In this document: positions 51,575 through 60,904 of the stretch, one piece after another
Position numbering within the stretch: position 1 is the stretch's first letter
Layout: each line of letters opens with the position of its first letter
Assembly: GCA_001899205.1 (NCBI GenBank)
Contig: MKVL01000013.1
Coordinates: 19,140 to 83,139 of the forward strand
DNA length: 64,000 nucleotides
From: Mesorhizobium sp. 65-26
GTDB taxonomy: Bacteria; Pseudomonadota; Alphaproteobacteria; Rhizobiales; Rhizobiaceae
Direction of reading: 5' to 3'
Program-made: the position numbers and the translations under genes
Notes under the pieces: model-generated
The model's database searches: none
Told to the model about the DNA's origin: nothing
The model's input: only the letters and a program-made list of their open reading frames with translations

Positions 51575-53359
51575 ATGCCGACATACAGGGCTCCGGTCGA
51601 GGATACGCTCTTCGTGCTGAACGAGGTGCTGGGCTACCAGTGCTACTCGAACCTTCCCGGCTTCTCCGATGCGACGCCCGACGTGCTGGAAGCGATCCTG
51701 GCCGAAGGCGCGAAGCTCGCCGAAAACGTCCTGCATCCCCTGAACCGTACCGGTGACACGGAAGGTTGCATCCGCCACGACGACGGCTCGGTGACCACGC
51801 CGAAGGGTTTCAAGGAAGCACTCGACCAGTATCGCGAAGGCGGCTGGATGGGGCTGGCGGCGCCCGCCGAGTTCGGTGGTCAGGGGCTGCCCTACGTGGT
51901 ACATCAGGCCGTCTCGGAATACATGGTGTCGGCCAACATGGCGCTGATGATGTATCCGGGGCTGACGCAGGGCGCGATCGCCGCCATCGTTACCCATGGC
52001 ACCGACGAGCAGAAGGCGACATGGCTGCCCAGGCTGGTCGAGGGTACGTGGACAGGCACCATGAACCTGACCGAGCCGCATTGCGGCACCGACCTCGGCC
52101 TGTTGCGTACCAAGGCGGTGCCGAACGGTGACGGTACCTACAAGATTTCCGGCCAGAAGATATTTATCTCGGCTGGCGAGCACGACATGTCGGAGAACAT
52201 TGTCCACCTGGTGATCGCCCGCATCGAGGGCGCGCCGGAGGGGGTCAAGGGCATCTCGCTGTTCATCGTGCCGAAGCTCAAGCTCGACGCTTCCGGCAAT
52301 CCGGGTGCACGCAATTCGCTGTCCTGCGGCTCGATCGAGGAGAAGATGGGCATCCATGGCAACTCGACCTGCGTCATGAACTATGACGAGGCCGAGGGCA
52401 CGCTGCTCGGCGAGGTCAACGGCGGCCTGAAGGCCATGTTCACGATGATGAACGAGGCACGGCTCGGCGTCGCCCTGCAGGGGCTTTCATTGTCGGAGAT
52501 CGCCTACCAGAACGCCGTTTCCTACGCCAAGGATCGCTTGCAGGGTCGCTCGCTGTCGGGAGCGAAGGCGCCTGACAAGAAGGCCGACCCGATCATCGTT
52601 CACCCCGATATCCGCCGCAGCCTGATGACCATGAAGGCATTCAACGAGGCCGGCCGCGCCCTGACGTTGTGGACCGCGATCCAATCGGATGTCGCGCACC
52701 GTTCCGGCGATGCGAAGGACAGCCAGGCGGCCGAGGACTACACCGGCCTGCTGACGCCTGTCGTCAAGGGCGTGCTGACAGACAGGGGCTTCGACCATGC
52801 GGTCATGGCGCAGCAGGTGTTTGGCGGCCACGGCTACATCGAAGAGCATGGCATGAGCCAGTTCGTCCGCGATGCCCGCATCGCCATGATCTACGAGGGC
52901 GCCAACGGCATCCAGGCGCTCGACCTCGTCGGCCGCAAGCTCGCGCAGAATGGCGGCCGCGCGGTCCAGGCCTTCTTCAAGGACGTGGGCGACTTCTGCG
53001 AGGCGAACCGCGCCGACGAGAAGATGGCGCCCTTCACCAAGGCATTGAAGAAGGGCCTCAACGACCTGCAGACGGCCACCATGTGGCTGGTGCAGAACGC
53101 CATGGCCAAGCCGGACAATGCTGGCGCCGCCTCCACGGACTACATGCACCTCTTCGGACTGGTCGGGCTGGGCTATATGTGGGGCATGATGGCCAAGGCC
53201 GCTCTTGCCAGGCCGGCGGGCTCCTCGCCGCTGCACGACAACAAGCTGGTGACGGCCCGCTTCTTCATGGAACGCATCATGCCCGAGACGGCGACGCGGC
53301 TGGCCCGCGTCTCAGCCGGCGCCGACACGATGATGGCCCTGCCGGCGGAAGCGTTCTAG
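51575..53359 (+). CDS. Acyl-CoA dehydrogenase (DmdC/FadE-like, long form)
   Basis: A 594-residue flavoenzyme. The N-terminal domain is MPTYRAPVEDTLFVLNEVLGYQ; the catalytic core contains NLTEPHCGTDLGLLRTKA, and KISGQKIFISAGEHDM is the FAD/substrate region; an extra C-terminal domain ends at 594. This long form includes 3-methylmercaptopropionyl-CoA dehydrogenase (DmdC) and other acyl-CoA dehydrogenases, and the exact substrate is not readable. The family oxidises acyl-CoA to enoyl-CoA and passes electrons to ETF. It is the first gene after the MerR operator. Confidence 0.9.
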   Translation: MPTYRAPVEDTLFVLNEVLGYQCYSNLPGFSDATPDVLEAILAEGAKLAENVLHPLNRTGDTEGCIRHDDGSVTTPKGFKEALDQYREGGWMGLAAPAEFGGQGLPYVVHQAVSEYMVSANMALMMYPGLTQGAIAAIVTHGTDEQKATWLPRLVEGTWTGTMNLTEPHCGTDLGLLRTKAVPNGDGTYKISGQKIFISAGEHDMSENIVHLVIARIEGAPEGVKGISLFIVPKLKLDASGNPGARNSLSCGSIEEKMGIHGNSTCVMNYDEAEGTLLGEVNGGLKAMFTMMNEARLGVALQGLSLSEIAYQNAVSYAKDRLQGRSLSGAKAPDKKADPIIVHPDIRRSLMTMKAFNEAGRALTLWTAIQSDVAHRSGDAKDSQAAEDYTGLLTPVVKGVLTDRGFDHAVMAQQVFGGHGYIEEHGMSQFVRDARIAMIYEGANGIQALDLVGRKLAQNGGRAVQAFFKDVGDFCEANRADEKMAPFTKALKKGLNDLQTATMWLVQNAMAKPDNAGAASTDYMHLFGLVGLGYMWGMMAKAALARPAGSSPLHDNKLVTARFFMERIMPETATRLARVSAGADTMMALPAEAF

Positions 53360-53444
53360 TGTGCGGGACGCCGGTATAAGGCCTGGGAAAGGCCGCCGAT
53401 GCCGTGCGCCGATGCGGTGAGGATTTGGGAGGAGAACCAGATAC

Positions 53445-54614
53445 ATGACCAATCCCGCTGACATCCTCGGTCTTCCCAAGCCCGCCTGGGCGGCGGACGA
53501 TGTCTCGATGCTCTACGACATGGCGCACCGGTTCATGTCGGAAGAGATCGCGCCGCGCTACGAGGAGTTCGAGAAGAACGAGATGGTCGACCGCGAGAGC
53601 TGGCTGAAGGCCGGCTCGGCCGGGCTGCTCTGCGCCTCCATGCCGGAAGAGTACGGCGGCTCGGGGGGCACGTTTGCCCACGAGAGCGCCATCATCGAGG
53701 CGATCGGCCATGTCGGCGTCGACGGCTTCGGCATCGGCCTGCACAATTCCATCGTCGCCCCCTACGTCCTCCACTACGGCTCCGACGAGCAGAAGCGCAA
53801 ATGGTTGCCGAGGCTCGCCACGGGCGAACTGATCGGCGCCATCGCCATGACCGAGCCGGGCGCCGGCTCCGACCTGCAGGGCGTCAAGACGCGGGCCGAG
53901 AAGGATGGCAACCGGTACAGGATCAACGGCTCCAAGACCTTCATCACCAACGGCCAGCTCGCCAATTTCATTATCGTCGTCACCAAGACCGATCCCGAGA
54001 AGGGCGCCAAGGGCACCTCGCTGATCGTCGTGGAGACGGACGAGGTCGAGGGCTTCGAACGCGGCCGCAACCTCGACAAGATCGGGCTGAAGGCCAACGA
54101 CACATCGGAGCTGTTCTTCAACGACGTGCGCGTGCCGACCTCGAACCTGCTCGGCCACGAGGAGGGGCAGGGCTTCATCCAGCTCATGCAGCAACTGCCG
54201 CAGGAACGGCTGCAGATCGGCACCGGCGCGATCGCCATGATCGAGCGGGCGCTGGCGTTGACCATCGATTACGTCAAGGAACGCAAGGCCTTCGGCAAGG
54301 CGATCATCGATTTCCAGAACACGCAGTTCAAGCTGGCCGAACTGAAGACCGAGGCGACCATCGGCCGCGTCTTCTACAATGACTGCGTGGCGCGCCACAT
54401 CAATGGCGGCCTCGACCCGGTTACCGCCTCGATGGCCAAGTACTGGCTGTCCGACCTGCAGAACAAGGTGGTCGACGAATGCCTGCAATTGCACGGCGGC
54501 TATGGCTACATGAATGAATATCCGATCGCCCGCATGTTCCGCGACGCTCGCGTCCAGCGCATCTATGGCGGCACCAACGAGATCATGAAATTGCTGATCG
54601 GCCGCTCGCTCTGA
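53445..54614 (+). CDS. Acyl-CoA dehydrogenase (short form)
   Basis: A 389-residue flavoenzyme of the classic acyl-CoA dehydrogenase length. AMTEPGAGSDLQGVKTRAEKDGN is the FAD/substrate segment, and the C-terminal stretch LQLHGGYGYMNEYPIARMFRDARVQRIYGGTNEIMK is typical. A GGGAGGAG site precedes the ATG. It probably handles a different acyl chain length from its upstream neighbour. The next gene (thiolase) begins 30 bp downstream. Confidence 0.94.
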   Translation: MTNPADILGLPKPAWAADDVSMLYDMAHRFMSEEIAPRYEEFEKNEMVDRESWLKAGSAGLLCASMPEEYGGSGGTFAHESAIIEAIGHVGVDGFGIGLHNSIVAPYVLHYGSDEQKRKWLPRLATGELIGAIAMTEPGAGSDLQGVKTRAEKDGNRYRINGSKTFITNGQLANFIIVVTKTDPEKGAKGTSLIVVETDEVEGFERGRNLDKIGLKANDTSELFFNDVRVPTSNLLGHEEGQGFIQLMQQLPQERLQIGTGAIAMIERALALTIDYVKERKAFGKAIIDFQNTQFKLAELKTEATIGRVFYNDCVARHINGGLDPVTASMAKYWLSDLQNKVVDECLQLHGGYGYMNEYPIARMFRDARVQRIYGGTNEIMKLLIGRSL

Positions 54615-54644
54615 GCGGTGACCGGCAAACCAAGGAGCAGGAAG

Positions 54645-55853
54645 ATGGCCGAAGCTTACGTCTATGACGCGGTGCGCACGCCGCGCGGCAGGGGCAAGAA
54701 GGACGGGTCGCTGCATGAGGTGCCGGCTGTGCGGCTTGCCGCCCGGACGCTGGAGGCGATCCGCGACCGCAACGGGCTGGACACGGCGACTGTCGACGAC
54801 ATCATCTTCGGCTGCGTCGATCCTGTCGGCGAGGCTGGCGCCGTCATTCCGCGCGCCGCCGCTTTCGAGGCCGGCTACGACACCAGGGCGCCTGGCATGC
54901 AGATCTCGCGCTTCTGCGCCTCGGGCCTCGACGCCATCAATTTCGGCGCCGCCAAGATCGCGCAGGGCGCCGACGAGATCGTGATCGCCGGCGGTGTCGA
55001 ATCCATGTCGCGCGTCGGCATGGGCATGTCCGGCGGCGCCTGGTTCATGGATCCTTCCGTCGGCCTCCCCGGCTGGTTCGTGCCGCAGGGTATTTCGGCC
55101 GACCTGATTGCGACCAAATACGGCTTCTCGCGCGACGACGTCGACGCGTATGCCGTCGAGAGCCAGAAGCGCGCCGCCAAGGCCTGGGGCGAAGGCCGCT
55201 TCAAGAACTCGGTGATCCCGATCAAGGACCAGAACGGCCTTACCATCCTCGACCATGACGAGCACATGCGACCCTCGACCGACATGCAGTCGCTCGCCGC
55301 GCTCAACCCGTCCTTCGTCATTCCGGGCGAGATGGGCGGCTTCGACGCCGTCGCGGTGCAGAAACATCCGGAGGTGGAAGAGGTCAATCACGTCCACCAC
55401 GCCGGCAATTCGTCGGGCATCGTCGACGGCGCCGCCGCGGTGCTGCTCGGCTCGAAGAAGGCCGGCAAGGCTATGGGCCTGAAGCCGCGCGCACGCATCC
55501 GCGCTTTCGCCAACATCGGCTCGGAGCCGGTGCTGATGCTGACCGGTCCGGTCGATGTCACCGAGAAGCTGCTGCAGCGCGCCAGGATGAAGCTATCGGA
55601 CATCGACCTGTTCGAGCTCAACGAGGCCTTCGCCTCGGTGGTGTTGCGCTACATGCAGGCCTTCGACATTCCGCACGACAGGATCAACGTCAATGGCGGC
55701 GCCATCGCCATGGGCCATCCGCTCGGGGCCACCGGGGCGATGATCCTCGGCACCGTGCTCGACGAACTCGAGCGCCGCGACCTGAACACCGCCCTGGTCA
55801 CGCTATGCATCGGCGCCGGCATGGGCACCGCGACGATCATCGAGAGGGTCTGA
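54645..55853 (+). CDS. fadA: Acetyl-CoA C-acyltransferase (thiolase)
   Basis: A 402-residue thiolase that cleaves 3-ketoacyl-CoA with CoA to release acetyl-CoA. The nucleophilic cysteine region is [18 protein letters not shown]; the C-terminal motifs are [18 protein letters not shown] and [16 protein letters not shown] (second catalytic cysteine in LCIGAGMG). The ATG at 54645 has AAGGAGCAGGA upstream. The usual order here, thiolase then the FadB fusion, is interrupted by a small YbaY-like gene. Confidence 0.95.
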   Translation: MAEAYVYDAVRTPRGRGKKDGSLHEVPAVRLAARTLEAIRDRNGLDTATVDDIIFGCVDPVGEAGAVIPRAAAFEAGYDTRAPGMQISRFCASGLDAINFGAAKIAQGADEIVIAGGVESMSRVGMGMSGGAWFMDPSVGLPGWFVPQGISADLIATKYGFSRDDVDAYAVESQKRAAKAWGEGRFKNSVIPIKDQNGLTILDHDEHMRPSTDMQSLAALNPSFVIPGEMGGFDAVAVQKHPEVEEVNHVHHAGNSSGIVDGAAAVLLGSKKAGKAMGLKPRARIRAFANIGSEPVLMLTGPVDVTEKLLQRARMKLSDIDLFELNEAFASVVLRYMQAFDIPHDRINVNGGAIAMGHPLGATGAMILGTVLDELERRDLNTALVTLCIGAGMGTATIIERV

Positions 55854-55855
55854 GC

Positions 55856-56275
55856 ATGGCCGAATTTACCCGACGCGTGCTGCTTGGGCTGATCGGCGCC
55901 ACGGCGCTGACCGCCGGCGGCATCGATGTCGCCGGCGCCGCCGAGAGGTCAGGCAGGGTCCGCCTGCGCGGCGTCGTCCGCTATGCCGCCAACGGTGCGT
56001 TGCCGGCGGGCAGGCTGACCATCCGCCTGGAGGAACAGGGCGTCATGGACAAGGCCGCCGACCTGATCGCGGCCACCTCGGTCCGCAGTTCCGGAAGGCG
56101 CCGGCTCGTTCCGTTCGAGATGGATGTACCGAAGGCCGCCTTGCGGCGCGCCGTCGATCCGGGCTTCACCGTGCGTCTGGAACGCGGCGGGCGGCTTATT
56201 GCCCTCAACACTTCGAAGCAACGCTACCGGGGCCGCGGCGACGTGTCCCTGACGATCGAACCCATCCTGTACTGA
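55856..56275 (+). CDS. Small YbaY/YscW-like secreted protein
   Basis: 139 residues with a signal-like N-terminus ([26 protein letters not shown]; twin arginines at 5-6). The mature part, [41 protein letters not shown], resembles the YbaY/YscW-type family of small lipoprotein-like or periplasmic proteins (type III secretion pilotin fold). There is no lipobox cysteine. It starts 3 bases after the fadA stop and ends 14 bases before fadB, so it is cotranscribed with beta-oxidation genes. Its function is unknown. Confidence 0.68.
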   Translation: MAEFTRRVLLGLIGATALTAGGIDVAGAAERSGRVRLRGVVRYAANGALPAGRLTIRLEEQGVMDKAADLIAATSVRSSGRRRLVPFEMDVPKAALRRAVDPGFTVRLERGGRLIALNTSKQRYRGRGDVSLTIEPILY

Positions 56276-56289
56276 GGGGTATCAAGACA

Positions 56290-58512
56290 ATGGCAACCTA
56301 CACCAATTTCACCCTCGACATCGATGCCGACGGCATCGCGCTGGTCACTTGGGACATGCCGGATCGCTCGATGAACGTGTTCACCGAGGAAGTCATGCTC
56401 GAACTGAACGCCATCGTTGAAAAGGTGGCGGCCGATGCGGCCATCAAGGGCGCGGTGATCACGTCCGGCAAGGACACCTTCTCCGGCGGCGCTGACATCA
56501 CCTTGCTGCAGAAGATGCTCACGACTTTCGCCAGGGACAAGGCGAAGGACCCCGCGAAGGCGACCCGGGCTCTGTTCGAGAATGCAGGCACTATGACCGG
56601 CCTGTTCCGCAAGCTCGAGACCTCCGGCAAGCCCTGGGTGTCGGCGATCAACGGCACCTGCATGGGCGGAGCCTTCGAGATGTCGCTCGCCTGCCACGGC
56701 CGTGTCGCCGCCGATTCCGACAAGGTGCGGATGGCGCTTCCCGAGGTGAAGATCGGCATTTTCCCGGGCGCCGGCGGCACCCAGCGCGTGCCGAGGCTGA
56801 CCGACCAGCAGCAGGCGCTGCAGATGCTGACCTCGGGCCAGACCCTGACGCCGCAGAAGGCGAAGTCCATGGGCCTGATCCACGAGATCGCCGAACCGGC
56901 GAAGCTCGTCGAGACCGCCAAGGCGATGATCAGGAACGGGCTGAAGCCGGTGGCACCCTGGGACGAGAAGGGCTTCAAGCTGCCCGGCGGCCCGATCTAT
57001 TCGGCGGCGGGCGCCAATCTCTGGCCGCCGGCCATCGCCATCCTGCGCCGCGAGACCTATGGCAACTACCCGGCCGCGGCGGCGATCCTGAAATGCGTCT
57101 ATGAAGGCCTGCTGGTGCCGTTCGACACCGCGCTCAGGATCGAGCAGCGCTACTTCACCGAGATCATGCAGACCAGGGAAGCGGCGGCCATGATCCGCTC
57201 GCTCTTCGTATCGCTGCAGGAGTTGAACAAGGGCGCGCGCCGCCCGGCGGGCGTGCCGGACACCAGGTTCAAGAAAATCGGCATCCTCGGCGCCGGCTTC
57301 ATGGGCGCCGGCATCGCCTATGTCACGGCCAAGGCCGGCATTCCTGTGGTGCTGCTCGACCGCGACACGGCTTCGGCCGAGAAAGGCAAGGCGCATTCCG
57401 ACAGCCTGATCGCGGATCAGGTGAAGAAGGGCCGCGCCAAGCCGGAGGATCGGGAAAAGCTCCTGTCGCTGATCACGCCGACGGCCGACTATGCCGACCT
57501 TGCCGGCTGCGATCTCGTCGTCGAGGCCGTGTTCGAGGATTCGGCGGTCAAGAAGAGCGCCACCGAACAGGCGGAGGCCGTGCTGAAGTCGTCGGCGATC
57601 TTCGCCTCCAACACGTCCACCATTCCGATCACCTCCTTGGCGAAGAACTCGGCGCGGCCGAAGAATTTCGTCGGCATCCACTTCTTCTCGCCGGTCGACA
57701 AGATGATGCTGGTCGAGATCATCCTCGGCAAGAAGACCGGCGACAAGGCGCTTGCCGTGGCGATCGACTTCGTGCGCGCCATCAAGAAGACGCCGATCGT
57801 TGTCAACGACACGCGCGGCTTCTACGTCAATCGCTGCGTGCTGCGCTACATGTCGGAAGCCTACAAGATGCTCATCGAGGGCGTCCCGGCGGCGATGATC
57901 GAGAACGCCGCTAGGGCCGCTGGCATGCCCGTCGGTCCTCTGGCGCTCACTGACGAGACAGCAGTCGACCTTGCCCAGAAGATCATGAAGCAGACCATCA
58001 GGGATCTTGGCGACAAGGCCGTCGACCCCAAGCAGATGGCACTGATAAACACCATGGTCGACACCCATGGCCGTTTCGGCCGCAAGAACGGCAGGGGCTT
58101 CTACGACTATCCCGCCAAGCCGGCCAAGAAGAAGCTCTGGCCCGGACTCAAGGACCTCTACCCGCAGCTCAGGCCCGAGAAGGTCGACTACGAGGAGTTG
58201 CAGCAGCGCCTGCTTGTCACCATCGCGCTGGAAGCGGCGCGGGTGATGGAGGAGGGGATCGTCACCGATCCGCGCGAGGCCGATGTCGGCTCGATCCTGG
58301 CCTTTGGGTTCGCTCCCTACACCGGCGGTGCCCTGTCCTATATCGACGGCATCGGCGCGAAGGAGTTCGTCAAGATCGCCAAGCGCCTGCAGAAGAAATA
58401 CGGCGCCGAGTTCAAGGCGCCCAAGCTGCTCCTCGACATGGCCGAAAAGGGCGAGACGTTCTACCAGCGGTTCGATCCCTATCGGAAGGGCGAGGTGAAG
58501 AAGGCGGCCTGA
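56290..58512 (+). CDS. fadB: FadB/FadJ-type enoyl-CoA hydratase / 3-hydroxyacyl-CoA dehydrogenase fusion
   Basis: A 740-residue bifunctional enzyme. The N-terminal 1-200 is a crotonase-type hydratase (TSGKDTFSGGADITLLQ; NGTCMGGAFEMSLACHGRVA; PEVKIGIFPGAGGTQRVPRL). The NAD-binding domain begins at about residue 332 (GILGAGFMGAGIAYVTAKAG), with the catalytic histidine in FVGIHFFSPVDKMMLVEI. It carries out hydration and dehydrogenation in beta-oxidation. It forms an operon with the thiolase and, through it, the dehydrogenases. Confidence 0.96.
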   Translation: MATYTNFTLDIDADGIALVTWDMPDRSMNVFTEEVMLELNAIVEKVAADAAIKGAVITSGKDTFSGGADITLLQKMLTTFARDKAKDPAKATRALFENAGTMTGLFRKLETSGKPWVSAINGTCMGGAFEMSLACHGRVAADSDKVRMALPEVKIGIFPGAGGTQRVPRLTDQQQALQMLTSGQTLTPQKAKSMGLIHEIAEPAKLVETAKAMIRNGLKPVAPWDEKGFKLPGGPIYSAAGANLWPPAIAILRRETYGNYPAAAAILKCVYEGLLVPFDTALRIEQRYFTEIMQTREAAAMIRSLFVSLQELNKGARRPAGVPDTRFKKIGILGAGFMGAGIAYVTAKAGIPVVLLDRDTASAEKGKAHSDSLIADQVKKGRAKPEDREKLLSLITPTADYADLAGCDLVVEAVFEDSAVKKSATEQAEAVLKSSAIFASNTSTIPITSLAKNSARPKNFVGIHFFSPVDKMMLVEIILGKKTGDKALAVAIDFVRAIKKTPIVVNDTRGFYVNRCVLRYMSEAYKMLIEGVPAAMIENAARAAGMPVGPLALTDETAVDLAQKIMKQTIRDLGDKAVDPKQMALINTMVDTHGRFGRKNGRGFYDYPAKPAKKKLWPGLKDLYPQLRPEKVDYEELQQRLLVTIALEAARVMEEGIVTDPREADVGSILAFGFAPYTGGALSYIDGIGAKEFVKIAKRLQKKYGAEFKAPKLLLDMAEKGETFYQRFDPYRKGEVKKAA

Positions 58513-58519
58513 CGCATGG

Positions 58520-58561
58520 AGAGCGGCCCCGCGCGTCTGGCAGGACGCGCGGGGCCGCTCT
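58520..58561 (+). terminator. Perfect 18-bp hairpin after fadB
   Basis: Two 18-base arms, 58520-58537 and 58544-58561, are perfectly complementary with a TGGCAG loop, starting 8 bases past the fadB stop. GC content is very high and no T-run follows, so it may protect the 3' end or act as a terminator with other signals. Confidence 0.75.
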
Positions 58562-58759
58562 CGGCGCGCATGATGACCACCACCGCGCGCCGCAATTCCC
58601 ATCGCATAGGCGGCCGATGCGGGTTCCGCTATATGCCGCCCGAACCAACTGTTTGTTCATGCGCGTCGCCGGGCTTGCGCCGTCAGGCCAACGGGCCTCG
58701 TCTGGCCGACTTTTGCCGGGCACCTTCGCGGCAGCTTCCCCTCATCGGTCGCCAGTGAT

Positions 58760-58780
58760 ACATTAGATTTTTTCTAATGT
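58760..58780. promoter_or_regulatory. ACATTAGA palindrome upstream of the small unknown gene
   Basis: ACATTAGA (58760-58767) and TCTAATGT (58773-58780) form a perfect inverted repeat with spacer ttttt. It ends 23 bp before the start of the 58804 gene, so it would overlap or abut its promoter. The binding protein is unknown; a TetR- or MarR-type repressor is possible. The AT-rich block is in sharp contrast to the GC-rich flanks. Confidence 0.6.
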
Positions 58781-58803
58781 TAACTGATGGAGGGAGTATC
58801 GTC

Positions 58804-59109
58804 ATGCGTATGATGCTGAGAGTTACTGTCCCGACAGAGGAGGGCAACAAGGCGGTCAAGGACGGCAGCATGGCCAGGTTCATCGAGCATAGTCTGTCCG
58901 ATCTGAAGCCCGAGGCTGCCTATTTCACCGCCGAAAGTGGCCGCCGGACGGCCTACCTCTTCGTCGAGATAAAGGACAGTTCGGATATGCCCTATATCGG
59001 TGAGCGGTTCTTCTTTGCATTCAATGCCGCCGTCGACTTCATCCCCGTGATGAATGTCGATGAGCTCAGGAAGGGGCTGCCGAGGGCGATGGCGGCAATG
59101 GCGGGATAG
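58804..59109 (+). CDS. Small soluble protein of unknown function
   Basis: 101 residues (MRMMLRVTVPTEEGNKAVKDGSMARFIEHSL...) with a GGAGGGAG site before the ATG. The sequence looks like a small alpha/beta fold protein (AYFTAESGRRTAYLFVEIKDSSDMPYIGERFFFAFNAAVDFIPVMNVDELRKGL). I recall similar unannotated proteins in rhizobia but know no function. A well-defined palindrome precedes it, and an S24-type regulator follows 180 bp downstream. Confidence 0.75.
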   Translation: MRMMLRVTVPTEEGNKAVKDGSMARFIEHSLSDLKPEAAYFTAESGRRTAYLFVEIKDSSDMPYIGERFFFAFNAAVDFIPVMNVDELRKGLPRAMAAMAG

Positions 59110-59248
59110 CCTCGCCTCCGGTTGCCGACGGCTCGTCGCCGAGGGCGCGTATTTCGTGAAACCAGGGGCTACGGCGCCATCTCTGTCAGACGGTTTTGTT
59201 CCTGATCCGCCGGCCGTGCTGGTGGACATCTCGCTGCTCGCGCGTTAG

Positions 59249-59271
59249 ACAGGAAAGGCATTTTTTCCTGT
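59249..59271. promoter_or_regulatory. ACAGGAAA inverted repeat before the S24 regulator
   Basis: ACAGGAAA (59249-59256) and TTTCCTGT (59264-59271) are a perfect 8-bp inverted repeat with spacer ggcattt. It ends only a few bases before the AAGGAGAG ribosome-binding site and 17 bases before the TTG start of the S24 gene, an arrangement fitting autorepression by that protein. Confidence 0.65.
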
Positions 59272-59288
59272 TTCGAAGGAGAGCGGGC

Positions 59289-59939
59289 TTGCTCTCGCAC
59301 GACCGTGTATGGGCCGCCATCGATGCTCTCGCCGAGCGCTACTCGCTCTCGGCCTCCGGCCTCGCCAGGCGCGCCGGGCTCGATTCAACCGCCTTCAACA
59401 AGTCGAAGCGCCGCTCTTCGGACGGGCGGCCGCGCTGGCCTTCGACGGAATCCCTGGCCAAGATCATCGAGGCCACGGGTGCGTCCCTGGACGAATTCAT
59501 GGGGCTGATCGAGGAGCGGAACGGAGGCGCTCGCGGCGGCAGCGCCGCCGCTGGCCACGCCGTGCCGTTGCTTGGCTTTGCCCAGGCGGGTGCCGGCGGG
59601 TTCTTCGACGATGCCGGCTTCCCCGCCGGCCAGGGCTGGGACCTGGTCGAACTGCCGGCCCAGTCGGCGGATGGGGCCTACGCGCTTAAGGTGCAGGGCG
59701 ATTCCATGCTGCCGCTCTATCGCAACGGCGATGTGCTCATCGTCCAGCCCGGCGCCGCGGTCCGCAAGGGCGATCGCGTCGTCGTCAAGACCAGCACGGG
59801 AGAGGTGATGGCCAAGGTGCTCGAGCGGCAGACGACGCAGTCGATCGCGCTCGTCTCGCTCAACCCCGAACACCCCGACCGCGACATACCGACCCACGAC
59901 ATCGAATGGGTGGCGCGGATCGTCTGGGCCAGTCAATAG
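59289..59939 (+). CDS. LexA/CI-like regulator with S24 peptidase domain
   Basis: 216 residues from a TTG at 59289, fixed by AAGGAGAG just upstream. Residues 1-75 contain a helix-turn-helix (SASGLARRAGLDSTAFNKSK). Residues about 90-216 are an S24 (LexA/CI) domain: Ser139 in VQGDSMLPLYRNGDVLIVQ, Lys176 in GEVMAKVLERQ, spaced 37 apart as in LexA (119/156), and an Ala100-Gly101 bond about 38-39 residues before the serine, as in lambda CI (111/149). It could cut itself when activated. It is not the main LexA by sequence; no SOS box was identified. It is likely to repress its own gene. Confidence 0.88.
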   Translation: MLSHDRVWAAIDALAERYSLSASGLARRAGLDSTAFNKSKRRSSDGRPRWPSTESLAKIIEATGASLDEFMGLIEERNGGARGGSAAAGHAVPLLGFAQAGAGGFFDDAGFPAGQGWDLVELPAQSADGAYALKVQGDSMLPLYRNGDVLIVQPGAAVRKGDRVVVKTSTGEVMAKVLERQTTQSIALVSLNPEHPDRDIPTHDIEWVARIVWASQ

Positions 59940-60043
59940 AGGTTCGGGTGGATTCCCTGCATTCCGCTCGATCCCCCATGGCCGCATTTGTGGGCCATCA
60001 GGCGATTCACCCCCGTCGTAGAATGTTCTAGGAAGTCCGGCCT

Positions 60044-60904
60044 ATGCGTCCATTTCATGCCGTGCTCGCGGTGCTGACGATTTTCGTGATGGCGGCGGCG
60101 GTCATGACCGGCGGGCATGCGATATTGCGTTCGCAGGGCGTTGGCGCCGCGGAGCAATTTAAGCCCGATCTGGATGTCACGGATTTGCCTGCCGCCGACA
60201 CGCCGCCTACAACCTCGACGATTGCGGAGCCCGCGCCCTCGCGCCCGCCGGTGCGCTCCAGGACCGTGGATTCCGAGGCAATCGCCTCCTCGCCGGCGCA
60301 GACCGATGGGCTGGAACGCATCGAGCCGCGCGCACCGCTCAGCGATCTGGCGCTCGCCGGTCCGCTCAAGCCGCCGAAGACGACGATGCCCGGCGACTGG
60401 AAGGGCACCAAGCTGTTCCAGCCGGTCGCAAGCGCGGCCGGGCTCATCGAGGCCAAGGGCTACGCCATCGCGGTCTCGGGTATCGATGTCGTCGGGCAGG
60501 ACGAGACCTGCGCGGAGGGTGACAAGAGCTGGGCCTGCGGCATGCGGGCGCGGACCGCCTTCCGAGCCTTCCTGCGCGGGCGGGCGGTCGTCTGCAGCGT
60601 GCCGCCGGAAGGTGGACGCGATCGCATCGCCGCCGAATGCCGGGTCGGAAATCAGGATGTCGGCCAGTGGCTGGTCGAGAACGGCTGGGCGCGCGCGGCG
60701 GCGGCCGGCCCTTATGTCGAGGCCGGCGACAAGGCGCGCAGTGAGAAAAAGGGTATCTTCGGCGAGGCGCCCGACATGTCAGGCCTGCCGCCGGCACCGC
60801 CCGAGACCGGGCCGGCCCCCGAGGCGCCGGCGTCGATCCTGGACGGCAATGACGGCGCGCTCAGCCCGCCGCCATCAGTTGACCAGCCAGCGCCCGTTGA
60901 ATGA
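60044..60904 (+). CDS. Degenerate staphylococcal-nuclease-like protein
   Basis: 286 residues with one N-terminal membrane segment ([19 protein letters not shown]), a Pro/Ala/Thr-rich linker to about residue 125, and a nuclease-like domain (about 130-245): [67 protein letters not shown]. The catalytic Arg of the RLxGID motif is replaced (AVSGID) and the following acidic residue differs, so catalysis is doubtful. Cysteines are retained. The 3' end overlaps the convergent lysK gene by 44 bp. Confidence 0.8.
   Translation: MRPFHAVLAVLTIFVMAAAVMTGGHAILRSQGVGAAEQFKPDLDVTDLPAADTPPTTSTIAEPAPSRPPVRSRTVDSEAIASSPAQTDGLERIEPRAPLSDLALAGPLKPPKTTMPGDWKGTKLFQPVASAAGLIEAKGYAIAVSGIDVVGQDETCAEGDKSWACGMRARTAFRAFLRGRAVVCSVPPEGGRDRIAAECRVGNQDVGQWLVENGWARAAAAGPYVEAGDKARSEKKGIFGEAPDMSGLPPAPPETGPAPEAPASILDGNDGALSPPPSVDQPAPVE

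Noticed and set aside
53277-58602. Long minus-strand open frames across the beta-oxidation genes
   Set aside because: They are antisense to acyl-CoA dehydrogenase, thiolase and FadB genes with intact motifs, and have no recognisable domains.
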